DNA from: Providencia rettgeri
GTDB taxonomy: Bacteria; Pseudomonadota; Gammaproteobacteria; Enterobacterales; Enterobacteriaceae
DNA: 64,000 nucleotides
Direction: 5' to 3'
NCBI GenBank assembly: GCA_900455085.1
Contig: UGTZ01000001.1
Location: forward strand, 3,502,501 to 3,566,500
In this document: one piece after another, positions 41,110 to 49,821 of the stretch
How the letters are laid out: each line of letters opens with the position of its first letter
Position numbering within the stretch: the stretch's first letter is position 1
The notes under the pieces: generated by a model
Told to the model about the DNA's origin: nothing
Seen by the model: only the letters and a program-made list of their open reading frames with translations
Database searches by the model: none
Position numbers and translations under genes: made by a program

Positions 41110-42270
41110 CTATTTATTGAGCAAGATATTAGCCATGTCATAATAAATTTCCGCAGCAAGGTATAATTCTTTTATTTCAACAAACTCATCTTTAACATGA
41201 GCTTGAGCTAATCCCCCTGGTCCCATAATAAGTGTAGGGATCTCACTGGTAACCGAGAAAAAAGGCGCCTCACATGTCGCTTCAAATATTTCTGGTTGCG
41301 CTGTTTTTTCTGTAAAACGGCTCACTGTATCTAATGCAACTTTAGTTAATTCGTGATCTGCTGGGATATCTGAAGCGGGAATAAATAAGTAATTATCTAA
41401 GTGATAATCTATCTCTTCACCTTTATTATATTGCGCAATAGCTTGATGCAATCTCGCCTCTATTTCTTGCTTTTCTTCCCCTGGAACGAGTCTTCTATCT
41501 ATTTCAATATCACAATGCTGCGGAACGATATTCGGAGCTGTACCACCATTTATGGTGGTAATAATCATTGAAGCATTTCCTAATAGTGGGTGACTAATTT
41601 CCTCAACAGAAGTGCGATGTTGCTCTATCGCAGGTAGTATTTTGGCCATCTTAGAAATGGCACTATCAGGATAACGAGTTTTTGCTGCATGACCCGCGGT
41701 GCCTTTAGTACTTAAGTTATAACGGCTAACGCCTTTATGTGCGATACAAACACCAAGAGACGTTGGTTCACCAATAATGGCATAATCTGCAGAAATTCCA
41801 TCTTTAATGTAATGCAGCATGCCAAGATTAATTCTCTCCTCATCCACATTAAATACTAATGTTAAATTACCTGAAAATGCATCTTGATTACGCTTTAATA
41901 ATGTTGCCGCATACATCATTGCAGCAACACCAGACTTCATATCTGCGGCTCCTCGCCCAAAAACTTTGCCATCTTTAATCACTGGGTCGAATGGCTCGGT
42001 GCTCCAACCACAACCACAAGGCACAACATCTATATGACCGTTGAATAATAAATGTTTACCTTTTCCTGAACCTTTTAAATGTGCAATAACATTTGGACGT
42101 CCAGGAGCAACCTCTTGCATTTCAACATCAATATTTTCTTGTTTAAAGTAGTGATATATAAATTCAGCAACTTGTTGTTCTTCCCCTGGTGGGTTTTCAG
42201 ATTTATGCCGAATTAAGGCACAAAGAAGCTCTAGCAACTCATGTTGTTGCTGTTCATTTAATTTATACAT
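41110..42270 (-). CDS. M20-family metallo-deacylase/peptidase (ArgE/DapE type)
   Basis: The 386-residue protein has dizinc M20 motifs: NGHIDVVP (about 77-84) with the metal His and Asp, GRGAADMKSG, the catalytic glutamate in NVDEERI and IGEPTSLGVCIAHKG. A dimerisation domain is inserted in the middle. Relatives remove acyl or succinyl groups from amino acids (ArgE, DapE). It lies 9 bp from ridA-like and 15 bp from the PLP gene. The substrate is inferred to be an N-acylated amino acid; the exact one is unknown. Confidence 0.85.
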   Translation of the reverse strand: MYKLNEQQQHELLELLCALIRHKSENPPGEEQQVAEFIYHYFKQENIDVEMQEVAPGRPNVIAHLKGSGKGKHLLFNGHIDVVPCGCGWSTEPFDPVIKDGKVFGRGAADMKSGVAAMMYAATLLKRNQDAFSGNLTLVFNVDEERINLGMLHYIKDGISADYAIIGEPTSLGVCIAHKGVSRYNLSTKGTAGHAAKTRYPDSAISKMAKILPAIEQHRTSVEEISHPLLGNASMIITTINGGTAPNIVPQHCDIEIDRRLVPGEEKQEIEARLHQAIAQYNKGEEIDYHLDNYLFIPASDIPADHELTKVALDTVSRFTEKTAQPEIFEATCEAPFFSVTSEIPTLIMGPGGLAQAHVKDEFVEIKELYLAAEIYYDMANILLNK

Positions 42271-42285
42271 TTTATTCTCCGATAT

Positions 42286-43353
42286 TTAATATCGTGCGTC
42301 TGGTATAATAATATGGTCTATTTCATTATTATTTAATGCATATATTTTGTTTGTTAAGTTAGGAATAACACAACTGTGATTCGGTATAATATTTAATACA
42401 TCACCAATATTTAATTTAATTTTTTTTGGGTCATAGCGAAGATAGCCATGCTCTTCATTTAATTTAACTAGTTTTATATTTGGGTCTTCCACTATATAAC
42501 CAAACCCTGGTTCTGCGGATTGATCAGAAGTTAATGTTTTTGTCCCTGCATCTACTGTTGCATACCCCTCAATAGGAATACTCACAACCGTTGTTCTTAT
42601 TGTTAAAGCGCAATCTTCAGGCGTATAAATACCACCATAGATAGCATTCATATCGCCAAAAATAAAGTTCCCAGCCCGTGACTCTGTAATCCCTTTTAAT
42701 TCATCAGCATAGAATGAAGATAATGTTGAGCCGCCAGATGTCCGAGGCGCTTCGATACCCAATTTCTCTAACCGTTTTTGGCAAGATAATAAAAGCTCTG
42801 CTTCTGCTTTTGCCGCTTTACGTATTTCAGGCTCTGTACGGTATTGGTATATTGTTCCTGCATAAGTAAATACACCAATAATTTTCAAATTAGGTAATTT
42901 TTGTATTGCCAGTGCAAATGGCTCTAAGTCATCTAATTGAATTCCTTCCCGGTGAGCACCATAATCAACAGCAATATAGACCTCAATAATTTGGTTTTCT
43001 TGCTTCGCTGCTACTGATAATTGTTCAGCACCTTGTAGGCTATCAATAATTGTTTTTAATCTGATTTTTTTAGCTAACTCAATAAATTGCTTGCACTTTT
43101 GTTCACCGATCATTGGGTAAGCAAGTAGAATATGATCAATTCCGCCTTCCGCCATAACTGTCGCTTCTTGCAATGTGGCACACGTAATTCCTTTTGCACC
43201 ACAGGCAATCTCAAATTTTGCTAATTCTACTGATTTATGCGTTTTTATATGTGGCCAGTGTTCAATATCTTGCTGTGTTAGCTTGCCTGTCATGCCTCTG
43301 ACATTTTTTTCAAGTTGCTGTAAATCTAAAGCAACATAAGGCGTTATTGGCAT
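42286..43353 (-). CDS. D-serine dehydratase-like / D-threonine aldolase-family PLP enzyme
   Basis: The 355-residue fold-type III PLP protein has an alanine-racemase-like barrel with PLP lysine in PHIKTHK (34-40) and a C-terminal beta domain. The pair H326-x-C328 (PNHSCVIPN) sits where eukaryotic-type D-serine dehydratase and D-threo-3-hydroxyaspartate dehydratase bind zinc through His-x-Cys; D-threonine aldolases use His-x-Asp there. I therefore favour dehydration of a beta-hydroxy D-amino acid to an enamine/2-oxo acid plus ammonia. The neighbouring RidA protein fits such chemistry. It is 11 bp after the regulator gene. Confidence 0.82.
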   Translation of the reverse strand: MPITPYVALDLQQLEKNVRGMTGKLTQQDIEHWPHIKTHKSVELAKFEIACGAKGITCATLQEATVMAEGGIDHILLAYPMIGEQKCKQFIELAKKIRLKTIIDSLQGAEQLSVAAKQENQIIEVYIAVDYGAHREGIQLDDLEPFALAIQKLPNLKIIGVFTYAGTIYQYRTEPEIRKAAKAEAELLLSCQKRLEKLGIEAPRTSGGSTLSSFYADELKGITESRAGNFIFGDMNAIYGGIYTPEDCALTIRTTVVSIPIEGYATVDAGTKTLTSDQSAEPGFGYIVEDPNIKLVKLNEEHGYLRYDPKKIKLNIGDVLNIIPNHSCVIPNLTNKIYALNNNEIDHIIIPDARY

Positions 43354-43364
43354 AAAAACCTCTC

Positions 43365-44024
43365 TTATTCTTCATTATTGTCTTCCCCTTTTAATTCCGC
43401 TAAATAGGTATAAAGGGTATATTTGGAAATATTTAAAAATTCACAGATTTTCTCACCTGCTTTTTTGATTAAGAATGCACCTCTATCATCAAAGAATTTA
43501 ATTGCATCCATTTTTTCTTTTTTTCCCATATTAATGACGGGGACTTTAATAACCTGCATACATTCTTGAATAAGGTGATCTAATATTTCATTAACGTCCG
43601 TGACAAAAACTTCCTTAACCGTATCCTGCTCAATGCTATTGCGCTGTGTAATGCCTTGAATAGCTTTTTCTGCAGCAATAAATTCTGAAATATCTTGATT
43701 AATACAAAGTGCCCCAGAAACTTTGCCAGTTTCATCACGTAAATAGATTGAAGTTGAACGCAACATTTTCCCATCTTTGGTTTGGGTAAAATAATTGTAT
43801 TTGTCGCCATCAACATCAGTGCCGCGCAATACCTCAAGCCCTAAATTACTACTTGGGTCTCCCACCTTTCGCTTCGTTACATGACCATTAATAATTGCAA
43901 CAATACTGCTTTCTAGCCCTTTACTATGGTCATGTAATACCACTTCACAAGTGTCGCCAAATTGGCCCGCAATCCCTTTCATAACTGCCAATAACATTTC
44001 AAAGTTGTCTTGGATAATTTTCAT
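43365..44024 (-). CDS. YheO/DauR-family transcriptional regulator
   Basis: The 219-residue protein has a YheO-like PAS domain (about 5-115; GDTCEVVLHDHSKGLESSIVAIINGHVTKRKVGDP) and a C-terminal helix-turn-helix (about 170-215; GAFLIKKAGEKICEFLNISKYTLYTYLAEL). DauR of Pseudomonas, in this family, represses a D-arginine catabolic operon. As first gene of the five-gene operon it likely autoregulates. Three copies of a 19-bp motif upstream are candidate binding sites. Confidence 0.86.
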   Translation of the reverse strand: MKIIQDNFEMLLAVMKGIAGQFGDTCEVVLHDHSKGLESSIVAIINGHVTKRKVGDPSSNLGLEVLRGTDVDGDKYNYFTQTKDGKMLRSTSIYLRDETGKVSGALCINQDISEFIAAEKAIQGITQRNSIEQDTVKEVFVTDVNEILDHLIQECMQVIKVPVINMGKKEKMDAIKFFDDRGAFLIKKAGEKICEFLNISKYTLYTYLAELKGEDNNEE

Positions 44025-44048
44025 TTTCTACCAAACTTATTTTAAGCC

Positions 44049-44067
44049 TAACTAAATATTAGTTAGA
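44049..44067. promoter_or_regulatory. Operator candidate, copy 1 (palindrome)
   Basis: CTAACTAAATATTAGTTAG, a perfect palindrome (CTAACTAA-ATA-TTAGTTAG), 25 bp upstream of the YheO-like regulator start. Closest of three related copies. Confidence 0.6.
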
Positions 44068-44124
44068 TCATAATGGAGACTCAATCAAGATTTGAGCAAT
44101 TTGTGATCTATATCTTGATTCTAG

Positions 44125-44143
44125 CTAACAAATTTTTAGTTGC
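44125..44143. promoter_or_regulatory. Operator candidate, copy 2
   Basis: CTAACAAATTTTTAGTTGC matches copy 1 at 15 of 19 positions in the same orientation, 76 bp away. Confidence 0.5.
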
Positions 44144-44164
44144 CATGACTAACATAGCAATAAT

Positions 44165-44186
44165 CCCAGTTTATAAAAAAACTGGG
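44165..44186. other. Hairpin downstream of the FecB-like gene
   Basis: CCCAGTTT, 6-nt loop, AAACTGGG, within the region between the FecB-like gene end (44308) and the regulator. It might terminate the iron operon, although the T-run is in the loop, not after the stem. Confidence 0.4.
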
Positions 44187-44258
44187 AGATAAGATAGAAC
44201 AAGGGATTTCAGAGAGTTTGTTAATGAATGGAAAGCTATATAGAGATAAACTAGCCGC

Positions 44259-44277
44259 CTAACTTTTTGTTAGTTTC
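44259..44277. promoter_or_regulatory. Operator candidate, copy 3
   Basis: CTAACTTTTTGTTAGTTTC matches copy 1 at 13 of 19 positions, keeping CTAACT and TTAGTT at the same spacing. Confidence 0.4.
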
Positions 44278-44307
44278 TATTCCCGACAAAAGTTAGCGAT
44301 CCTATTT

Positions 44308-45408
44308 TTATAGATTCACCCAAAACACCCCAGTTTCTCGGATCTCTGTAAACTGCTTTTGAAAGTCAATTAAGTTTTGTTCTGGATTTAATGCGCTAAA
44401 TCGCTCTGGATGCATAAATTTAGCCATAGCTTCAATGGCAAATATGTTCATCGGATTGTTGTAAAAATTATGGTAAATCGCCATAACGCGCTTTTCTTTA
44501 ACTGCCGTTAATGATGAAATCCCTTGCCTATCCATTAATACCGATAACTGCTTCTGCACGTTAGCTTTATCTGCATTATATCCTAAGCTTACTGCGAGCG
44601 AGCGACGATTAAAATTGTGCCAATCAGCGCCAGTCAGTAAATAGAATTCTGGGTTTAATGTAATAATATTCTCAATGGAGCTTTCAGCCCCTTTTGCAGG
44701 AAAGCTATCTGCAACAAGATTATTTCCACCTGCCAAGGATGCTAAAACACCATAACCTGAACGCCCATAAAGCTGACAGCAACTATCCGCAAATAGCCCG
44801 GCATTTGCTTCAATCAAAACAGTTGGAAATGGCTGAGATAGTTGGCTTTCAATGGCCTCTAATTTCTCTTGATACAGCGTTGCAAACTGCCCCGCTCTTT
44901 CTTGTGTTCCTAATAATTCTCCTAATAATAAAATGCTTTTCGGCGTATTTTTCGCAATATCCATTCGAAAATCAATAAAAATGACTTGGATACCTGCAGC
45001 TTCGAGTTGCGGTAAAATTTGACTATCACGCATCGCACCATAATTAGCCTTATGCATAACTACCACATCAGGCATTAACTCGATCAATTTTTCAACTTGG
45101 AGACCGGCTTCACGTGTTTTCTTTAACGTGGGTATTTTGCCTAATTCAGGCAACACACTGAAATAAGCTTGTTTTAAATCTGGTGCGTATTGCGTAAGCG
45201 AATCACTCCAACCCGCAATGCGTGATATCCCTTCTTTACCAGCAGCAATATCCACTGGCAAAATATCACGGCTATCCACCAAAAATAATTTTTCGACGGG
45301 AAGATTAACAGTAACTTCACGACCTTGTAAGTCAGTGATCACCGTTGATGTTTTTGCCTGCGACCAAAAACTGAGCAAGCAAAATAACCCTATAAGAAAT
45401 GATTTCAT
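44308..45408 (-). CDS. Periplasmic siderophore/iron-binding protein (FecB/FepB-like)
   Basis: The 366-residue precursor has a signal peptide (MKSFLIGLFCLLSFWSQA) and an ABC type III solute-binding fold: VITDLQGREVTVNLPVEKLFLVDSR and the cluster-A substrate lobes (LMPDVVVMHKA, LNPEFYLLTGADW). It lies 79 bp downstream of the iutA-like receptor gene and is likely cotranscribed. No permease or ATPase gene follows, so it may feed a transporter encoded elsewhere, such as the FecC/E-type genes at 49-51 kb. An in-frame start four codons upstream (45420) is also possible. Confidence 0.8.
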   Translation of the reverse strand: MKSFLIGLFCLLSFWSQAKTSTVITDLQGREVTVNLPVEKLFLVDSRDILPVDIAAGKEGISRIAGWSDSLTQYAPDLKQAYFSVLPELGKIPTLKKTREAGLQVEKLIELMPDVVVMHKANYGAMRDSQILPQLEAAGIQVIFIDFRMDIAKNTPKSILLLGELLGTQERAGQFATLYQEKLEAIESQLSQPFPTVLIEANAGLFADSCCQLYGRSGYGVLASLAGGNNLVADSFPAKGAESSIENIITLNPEFYLLTGADWHNFNRRSLAVSLGYNADKANVQKQLSVLMDRQGISSLTAVKEKRVMAIYHNFYNNPMNIFAIEAMAKFMHPERFSALNPEQNLIDFQKQFTEIRETGVFWVNL

Positions 45409-45486
45409 GGAATATCTCATTACTTTTTATTGCTAATAATCTGCTAGAAATAAGTCACTAATACATAGTGACTTATTTTCAATTAA

Positions 45487-47688
45487 TTAAAATGTCACAC
45501 TGTAATTAAGGGCAAAGGTTCGACCACGGCCTTTATAATCGTACAGGTTTGCAGCTCCGTATTTCGGGCTATATAAACTTTGTGCCCGCTGCCCCCAAAT
45601 TGTGGAGTAATTTTTATCTAGTAGGTTTTCCACTGCAAAGCTGACTTTACCCACTGGCAGCATATAACTTCCTAATAAATCAACGGTATTATAACCATCA
45701 AGTTTCTTACCTGCCGCATCCGTTAAATTGAATGTTTGTTGGCTTTGTAAGCGTAGTGCCCAATCATTCGGTTCCCAACCAATATAAGCATTCACTTTTG
45801 ACGGGCTCGCGAAGTCAACGCTCCATTTTTCCCAGCTACCATCCACTTTAGTTTCTGATTTTTGTAGATTGAAATTACTTCCTACACTCCAATCTGAATC
45901 AGCAAAGAAGTAATCCACCGCGCCTTCAACCCCATAAATACGGCGTTTATCGGTTTTCATATAGATGGTCATATCATCTTTATTAATGCCATAACTTCTA
46001 TCAGACAACGAATAATAGGTGGCAACTTGTGTGCGCAGGTTTTCCCCTGTGTAACGCCATCCTAACTCAAACGAGTTAACCTTAATTCCTTTTACCTTGG
46101 TATCATTAATGTTAACACTTTTATTGAGATGGTAGTGGCCATTGGCATCTGGGGTCTTCACATAGTCACCTGTTCCGTAATACTTAGCAATATCAGGAAT
46201 TTCAAAGCCTTGAGAGAAATTAAACCATGTTTGTTGCTCTTCAGTTAGGTTAACCAGCAGCCCTGCATTAAACAGTAAGTTGTTGTAATCCGTTTTCCCA
46301 CCCGGTACTGCATCCGCTGATTTACCTTTACCATTAGCAATCGCTTCTTGCTGCACATAACCAATAAAATCATCCACTTTATTTTCAGTATATTGGTAAC
46401 GCACACCACCGCTTAACGTGAACATCGGCGTAATGTCATAACTGCTTTGTAAAAATGTCGCCATATTGGTGGTGGTATAACTTGGATAGCGGCCGATTTG
46501 GAAAGCTTTAGTTAAATCCATTCCTCCTGATTCTTTCGCTTTATCTAAATCAAAAAACATTTGATTCGCACGAAATTGCTCATGCTCTGCATCCACACCA
46601 TAAGTTAACGTTAATTCATCGATAGGTTGGCTATTGAATGTCAGCTTGGTTCCATAAAAATTGGTTTTTTGATCCGATGAGCTGATACTTGTAACATCCT
46701 TGCCAGTCAAGGTTGGGAAGGGATAAAACTTTTGTGATTCATCACGATAATAAACTTGAGCAACAAAATCTTGCCCAAACACATCTGCATTTGAATACTG
46801 TAAATTGAGCAAATTGCGCTCAGTTCCGGGCAAACGATCAGAGCTTAATTTACTGCTATTATAAGCTTCACCTTGTCCTTTAACCGCGGAAAAGTCTTTT
46901 CCTAAATAGAGGCCGTGTTTACCATCAGACTCACTTTTATAATGCTGATAAACGGCTTGAAGCTGTTGTTTTTCATCGATTTTGATGGTACCTGATGCCA
47001 TCACATCTAGGCGATCAGAAAATTGCAGCCCTGTTTGGGTATTATCAATATTAATCGCATTACCTTTGCCATCATACCAACCGCCATAGCGTTGATAAGC
47101 AACAGAAATTCGTCCGTGAGCGTTCTCATTACCACCACTTACTGCTGCGGCAACATTTTCATCGTGATCTTTACCATTGTTAAAGCCTGTTTTTCCACCT
47201 AATTGCAGAGAAACCTGTTTTTCTTCTTGGCCTTTTTTCGTCACGATATTAATCAAGCCACCACTACTGCCACCGCCGTACATCGCCGTTGCACCTGAAA
47301 TAACCTCGATATGATTGATATTAAAAGGATCGATGGAATCTAATTGGCGACTATCACTACGAGAAGAGTTAAGGCGTACCCCGTCCACCATCACAATCAT
47401 TGAACGGCCACGCATATTCATGCCATAGTTTGTCCGCCCTTGGCCACTGACACTCATTCCTGGAATAAGCTGCGCTAAAATATCTTTTAACTCTTTTCCA
47501 CCTTCAGCTTGCTGTTCAATTTCAGCATTATCAATCACCCATGTGGTTTGCGCCATTTCTGAAACGGTTTTATAACCACGTGTAGCGGATACGGTTATGG
47601 ATTCTTCTTTTTTATCAGCGGCAAATACGGAGGGGGAAATAAAAGGGAAAAAGCAAGGAGAGATAATAAAAAAATGCTTTATTTTCAT
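45487..47688 (-). CDS. iutA: TonB-dependent siderophore receptor, IutA-like (aerobactin type)
   Basis: The 733-residue outer-membrane receptor has a signal peptide (about 1-23), TonB box (ESITVSATRG), plug domain (AQTTWVIDNAEIEQQ, GGKELKDILAQLIPGMSV, NMRGRSMIVMVDGVRLNSSRSDSRQLDS) and a 22-strand barrel ending in F (FALNYSVTF). It closely tracks E. coli IutA across its length (for example GYDYKGRGRTF-type LYDYKGRGRTFALNYSV at the end). The iucABCD biosynthesis genes are not in this window, so it may use aerobactin or a related hydroxamate made by others. A Fur-box-like sequence lies upstream. Confidence 0.88.
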   Translation of the reverse strand: MKIKHFFIISPCFFPFISPSVFAADKKEESITVSATRGYKTVSEMAQTTWVIDNAEIEQQAEGGKELKDILAQLIPGMSVSGQGRTNYGMNMRGRSMIVMVDGVRLNSSRSDSRQLDSIDPFNINHIEVISGATAMYGGGSSGGLINIVTKKGQEEKQVSLQLGGKTGFNNGKDHDENVAAAVSGGNENAHGRISVAYQRYGGWYDGKGNAINIDNTQTGLQFSDRLDVMASGTIKIDEKQQLQAVYQHYKSESDGKHGLYLGKDFSAVKGQGEAYNSSKLSSDRLPGTERNLLNLQYSNADVFGQDFVAQVYYRDESQKFYPFPTLTGKDVTSISSSDQKTNFYGTKLTFNSQPIDELTLTYGVDAEHEQFRANQMFFDLDKAKESGGMDLTKAFQIGRYPSYTTTNMATFLQSSYDITPMFTLSGGVRYQYTENKVDDFIGYVQQEAIANGKGKSADAVPGGKTDYNNLLFNAGLLVNLTEEQQTWFNFSQGFEIPDIAKYYGTGDYVKTPDANGHYHLNKSVNINDTKVKGIKVNSFELGWRYTGENLRTQVATYYSLSDRSYGINKDDMTIYMKTDKRRIYGVEGAVDYFFADSDWSVGSNFNLQKSETKVDGSWEKWSVDFASPSKVNAYIGWEPNDWALRLQSQQTFNLTDAAGKKLDGYNTVDLLGSYMLPVGKVSFAVENLLDKNYSTIWGQRAQSLYSPKYGAANLYDYKGRGRTFALNYSVTF

Positions 47689-47779
47689 TAAATTAAACCT
47701 TTACATTATTAGAATTGCTGTTATTGAATCTAAAAAATAAATCACAATGCATGATTAAATTACTATTTATTATTTTATC

Positions 47780-47794
47780 AAATAATTATTATCA
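47780..47794 (-). promoter_or_regulatory. Fur-box candidate upstream of the iutA-like gene
   Basis: On the minus strand TGATAATAATTATTT matches the 7-1-7 Fur motif TGATAATnATTATCA at 12 of 14 informative positions, about 95 bp before the start codon. Confidence 0.55.
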
Positions 47795-47910
47795 ACAGTA
47801 ACTAAGAATCAAGATAAATATAAGAATTATTATTATTAGCAATATAAAATATAAGGTTATTCAACATAAAAATACAAATCACGCATCCCTGCGTAAGATC
47901 TTCCTATAGG

Positions 47911-48681
47911 TTACTTCACGCTAACGACTGCAATATAATTCAATTTTCCACGATTTTGCCGAAAATGACGGAACATACGCAAAAATTGAGGACGGTTTTC
48001 TTTCTTCAATGCATTGCGGATAATCTTTAGCGCACCGAATACACCTTCATCGTAAATTAACCCTTTTGGCGATAATAGCGTCATTGGGCCAGTATGGGAT
48101 ACCACTTGCTGAAAGCCCACTTGTTGGAATAATTCCACCCACTGTGTTTCCGGTAATGGTTGCGCTTTGACATTAATCACTTGTTGCATTTGAGAAACCA
48201 CATTTTGGACAGCTTGGGCATCCTTAAATGCAATATCATGGGTTAATAAACATCCGCCTGGCTTTAGTACTCGATAGTACTCCTGCAATAGCTTTGCTTT
48301 CGCTTTATCAGCGTACATGGTTAGCATGGCTTCATTAATGACCACATCAAAACTGTTATCCTCAAACGGTAATTTCGATGCATCTGCCATTTGAATTGTC
48401 ACTAATTCTGTTAACCCTTTATTCGCAACGTTTTTTTGTGCTTGTGCAAGCGCCTGTTTGTCCATATCAATACCTGTAATATGGCAATGAAATTGAGAGG
48501 CAATTTCAATAGCTGTGGTTCCCATATTACACGCAACTTCAAGAACTTGGCTGTTCTTATGTAATCCTGATTGGCTAAGTAACCACTCGGTTGCTTCTTT
48601 CCCTCCTGGGCGTAGGCGTTTTTTCCCCAAACGAGCTAGAAATTTGTGCCCTGCTTCATGGGCAGTAAATGATTGGTCCAT
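47911..48681 (-). CDS. Class I SAM-dependent methyltransferase
   Basis: The 256-residue soluble protein has motif I VLEVACNMGTTAIEIA (about 47-62), the acidic SAM-ribose site in ITGIDMDKQAL, DASKLPFEDNSFDVVINE and a post-motif VLKPGGCLLTHD, as in UbiE/small-molecule methyltransferases. The N-terminal LARLGKKRLRPGG is a distinctive segment. It is the last gene of the FecB-C-E-cupin operon (13 bp from the cupin gene). The substrate is unknown; its place suggests modification of a metal-carrying small molecule or a linked cofactor. Confidence 0.85.
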   Translation of the reverse strand: MDQSFTAHEAGHKFLARLGKKRLRPGGKEATEWLLSQSGLHKNSQVLEVACNMGTTAIEIASQFHCHITGIDMDKQALAQAQKNVANKGLTELVTIQMADASKLPFEDNSFDVVINEAMLTMYADKAKAKLLQEYYRVLKPGGCLLTHDIAFKDAQAVQNVVSQMQQVINVKAQPLPETQWVELFQQVGFQQVVSHTGPMTLLSPKGLIYDEGVFGALKIIRNALKKENRPQFLRMFRHFRQNRGKLNYIAVVSVK

Positions 48682-48694
48682 TCACACCTCCAAG

Positions 48695-49045
48695 TTAGTG
48701 TGTACAAGCCATTTCAGGCTCACGTAACATAATTAACAGCATTTTTACGGGTTCAAGCGCATCTACCGCATGAGGGATATTAGCCGGCATTCTGACAATT
48801 TCCCCTGGTTTAGCCATCACTGACTTACCTTCGATCGTGAGTTGTAAACTCCCTTCAACAACCATCACAATGGCATCAAAAGGGGCACTGTGTTCAGATA
48901 GCGCTTGGCCTTTATCAAAAGCAAATAAGGTGATATTCCCCCCACCATTTTTCGCTAATACACGGCTTGCAATACCTTGTTCGGTATAATTAATTAACTG
49001 ATTGATAATCAGCGCTTCTGCGGGTGTTATTGTGTTATTGCTCAT
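48695..49045 (-). CDS. Small cupin-domain protein
   Basis: The 116-residue single-domain cupin has strands with the usual G(X)5HXH-like and second cupin motifs: LFAFDKGQALSEHSAPFDAIVMVVEGS and GEIVRMPANIPHAVDALE. It could bind a metal. Between the ABC ATPase gene (35 bp) and the methyltransferase gene (13 bp) it belongs to the metal-uptake operon. The function is unassigned. Confidence 0.82.
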   Translation of the reverse strand: MSNNTITPAEALIINQLINYTEQGIASRVLAKNGGGNITLFAFDKGQALSEHSAPFDAIVMVVEGSLQLTIEGKSVMAKPGEIVRMPANIPHAVDALEPVKMLLIMLREPEMACTH

Positions 49046-49080
49046 CGTTTATATTCCTTAATTTAATCATTTTCATTCAG

Positions 49081-49821
49081 TTATCTAAATAGCGGAATGA
49101 CCCCTTGGGTCTGCCGGCCTTGATAGTCCATTGGCGTAATTGCAACAGGTAATTGGTACAGTTGTGTCAGGTTTTCTTCCGTTAAAATTTGTTCAGTTTC
49201 ACCAAATAAACAGCCGCTACTGTTAAACAGCAATAATGAATAGTCAGCGATATGCAGCGCATGCTGTGGATAATGACTCGTAAATAAGATGGTCATTCCG
49301 CGATGTATGGCTAAATCACGTAAAACGCTGAGCACACTGTCTTGGTTGGCAAGATCCAACGCGGATGTCGGTTCATCCAGAATCAAAATTTTTGGTTCAC
49401 TGGCTAATGCTCTCGCAATCATAACCATTTGTTTTTCCCCTCCACTGAGACAGTTAAAGGGTTGGTCCGCAAAATTACTTATGCCTAAGTACGCTAAACA
49501 CCGCTCTACAATTTGGTTATCTTTTTCATTGGGTGAGGCATACCACGGCAAGTGACGAATACGCCCGAGACTCACCATGGTGCGAACAGAATAATGAAAT
49601 AGTGAACCACTAAGCTGTGGAACATAAGCGACGGGGGCATTTAGTGAAATATTGCCTGTTGATCCTTTTTGTAAACCGAGCAAGAGTTTTAATAAGGTGG
49701 TTTTTCCACGGCCATTCGGCCCTAAAATCGCGCCAATGCTGCCTTTGGGCTGCTGAAAAGTTAAATTCGTAAATAACTGGCGCTGTGCAATTTTGAAATT
49801 AAGGTGTTCAACTTGGATCAT
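49081..49821 (-). CDS. ABC transporter ATP-binding protein, Fe(III)-siderophore/haem type
   Basis: The 246-residue ATPase has Walker A GPNGRGKTT (about 35-43), the Q loop, signature LSGGEKQMV, Walker B ILILDEPTSALD and the switch His (TSHYPQH). It is of the FecE/FhuC/BtuD class (single ATPase for FecCD permease). Its ATG overlaps the end of the permease gene by 4 bp. Confidence 0.9.
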   Translation of the reverse strand: MIQVEHLNFKIAQRQLFTNLTFQQPKGSIGAILGPNGRGKTTLLKLLLGLQKGSTGNISLNAPVAYVPQLSGSLFHYSVRTMVSLGRIRHLPWYASPNEKDNQIVERCLAYLGISNFADQPFNCLSGGEKQMVMIARALASEPKILILDEPTSALDLANQDSVLSVLRDLAIHRGMTILFTSHYPQHALHIADYSLLLFNSSGCLFGETEQILTEENLTQLYQLPVAITPMDYQGRQTQGVIPLFR

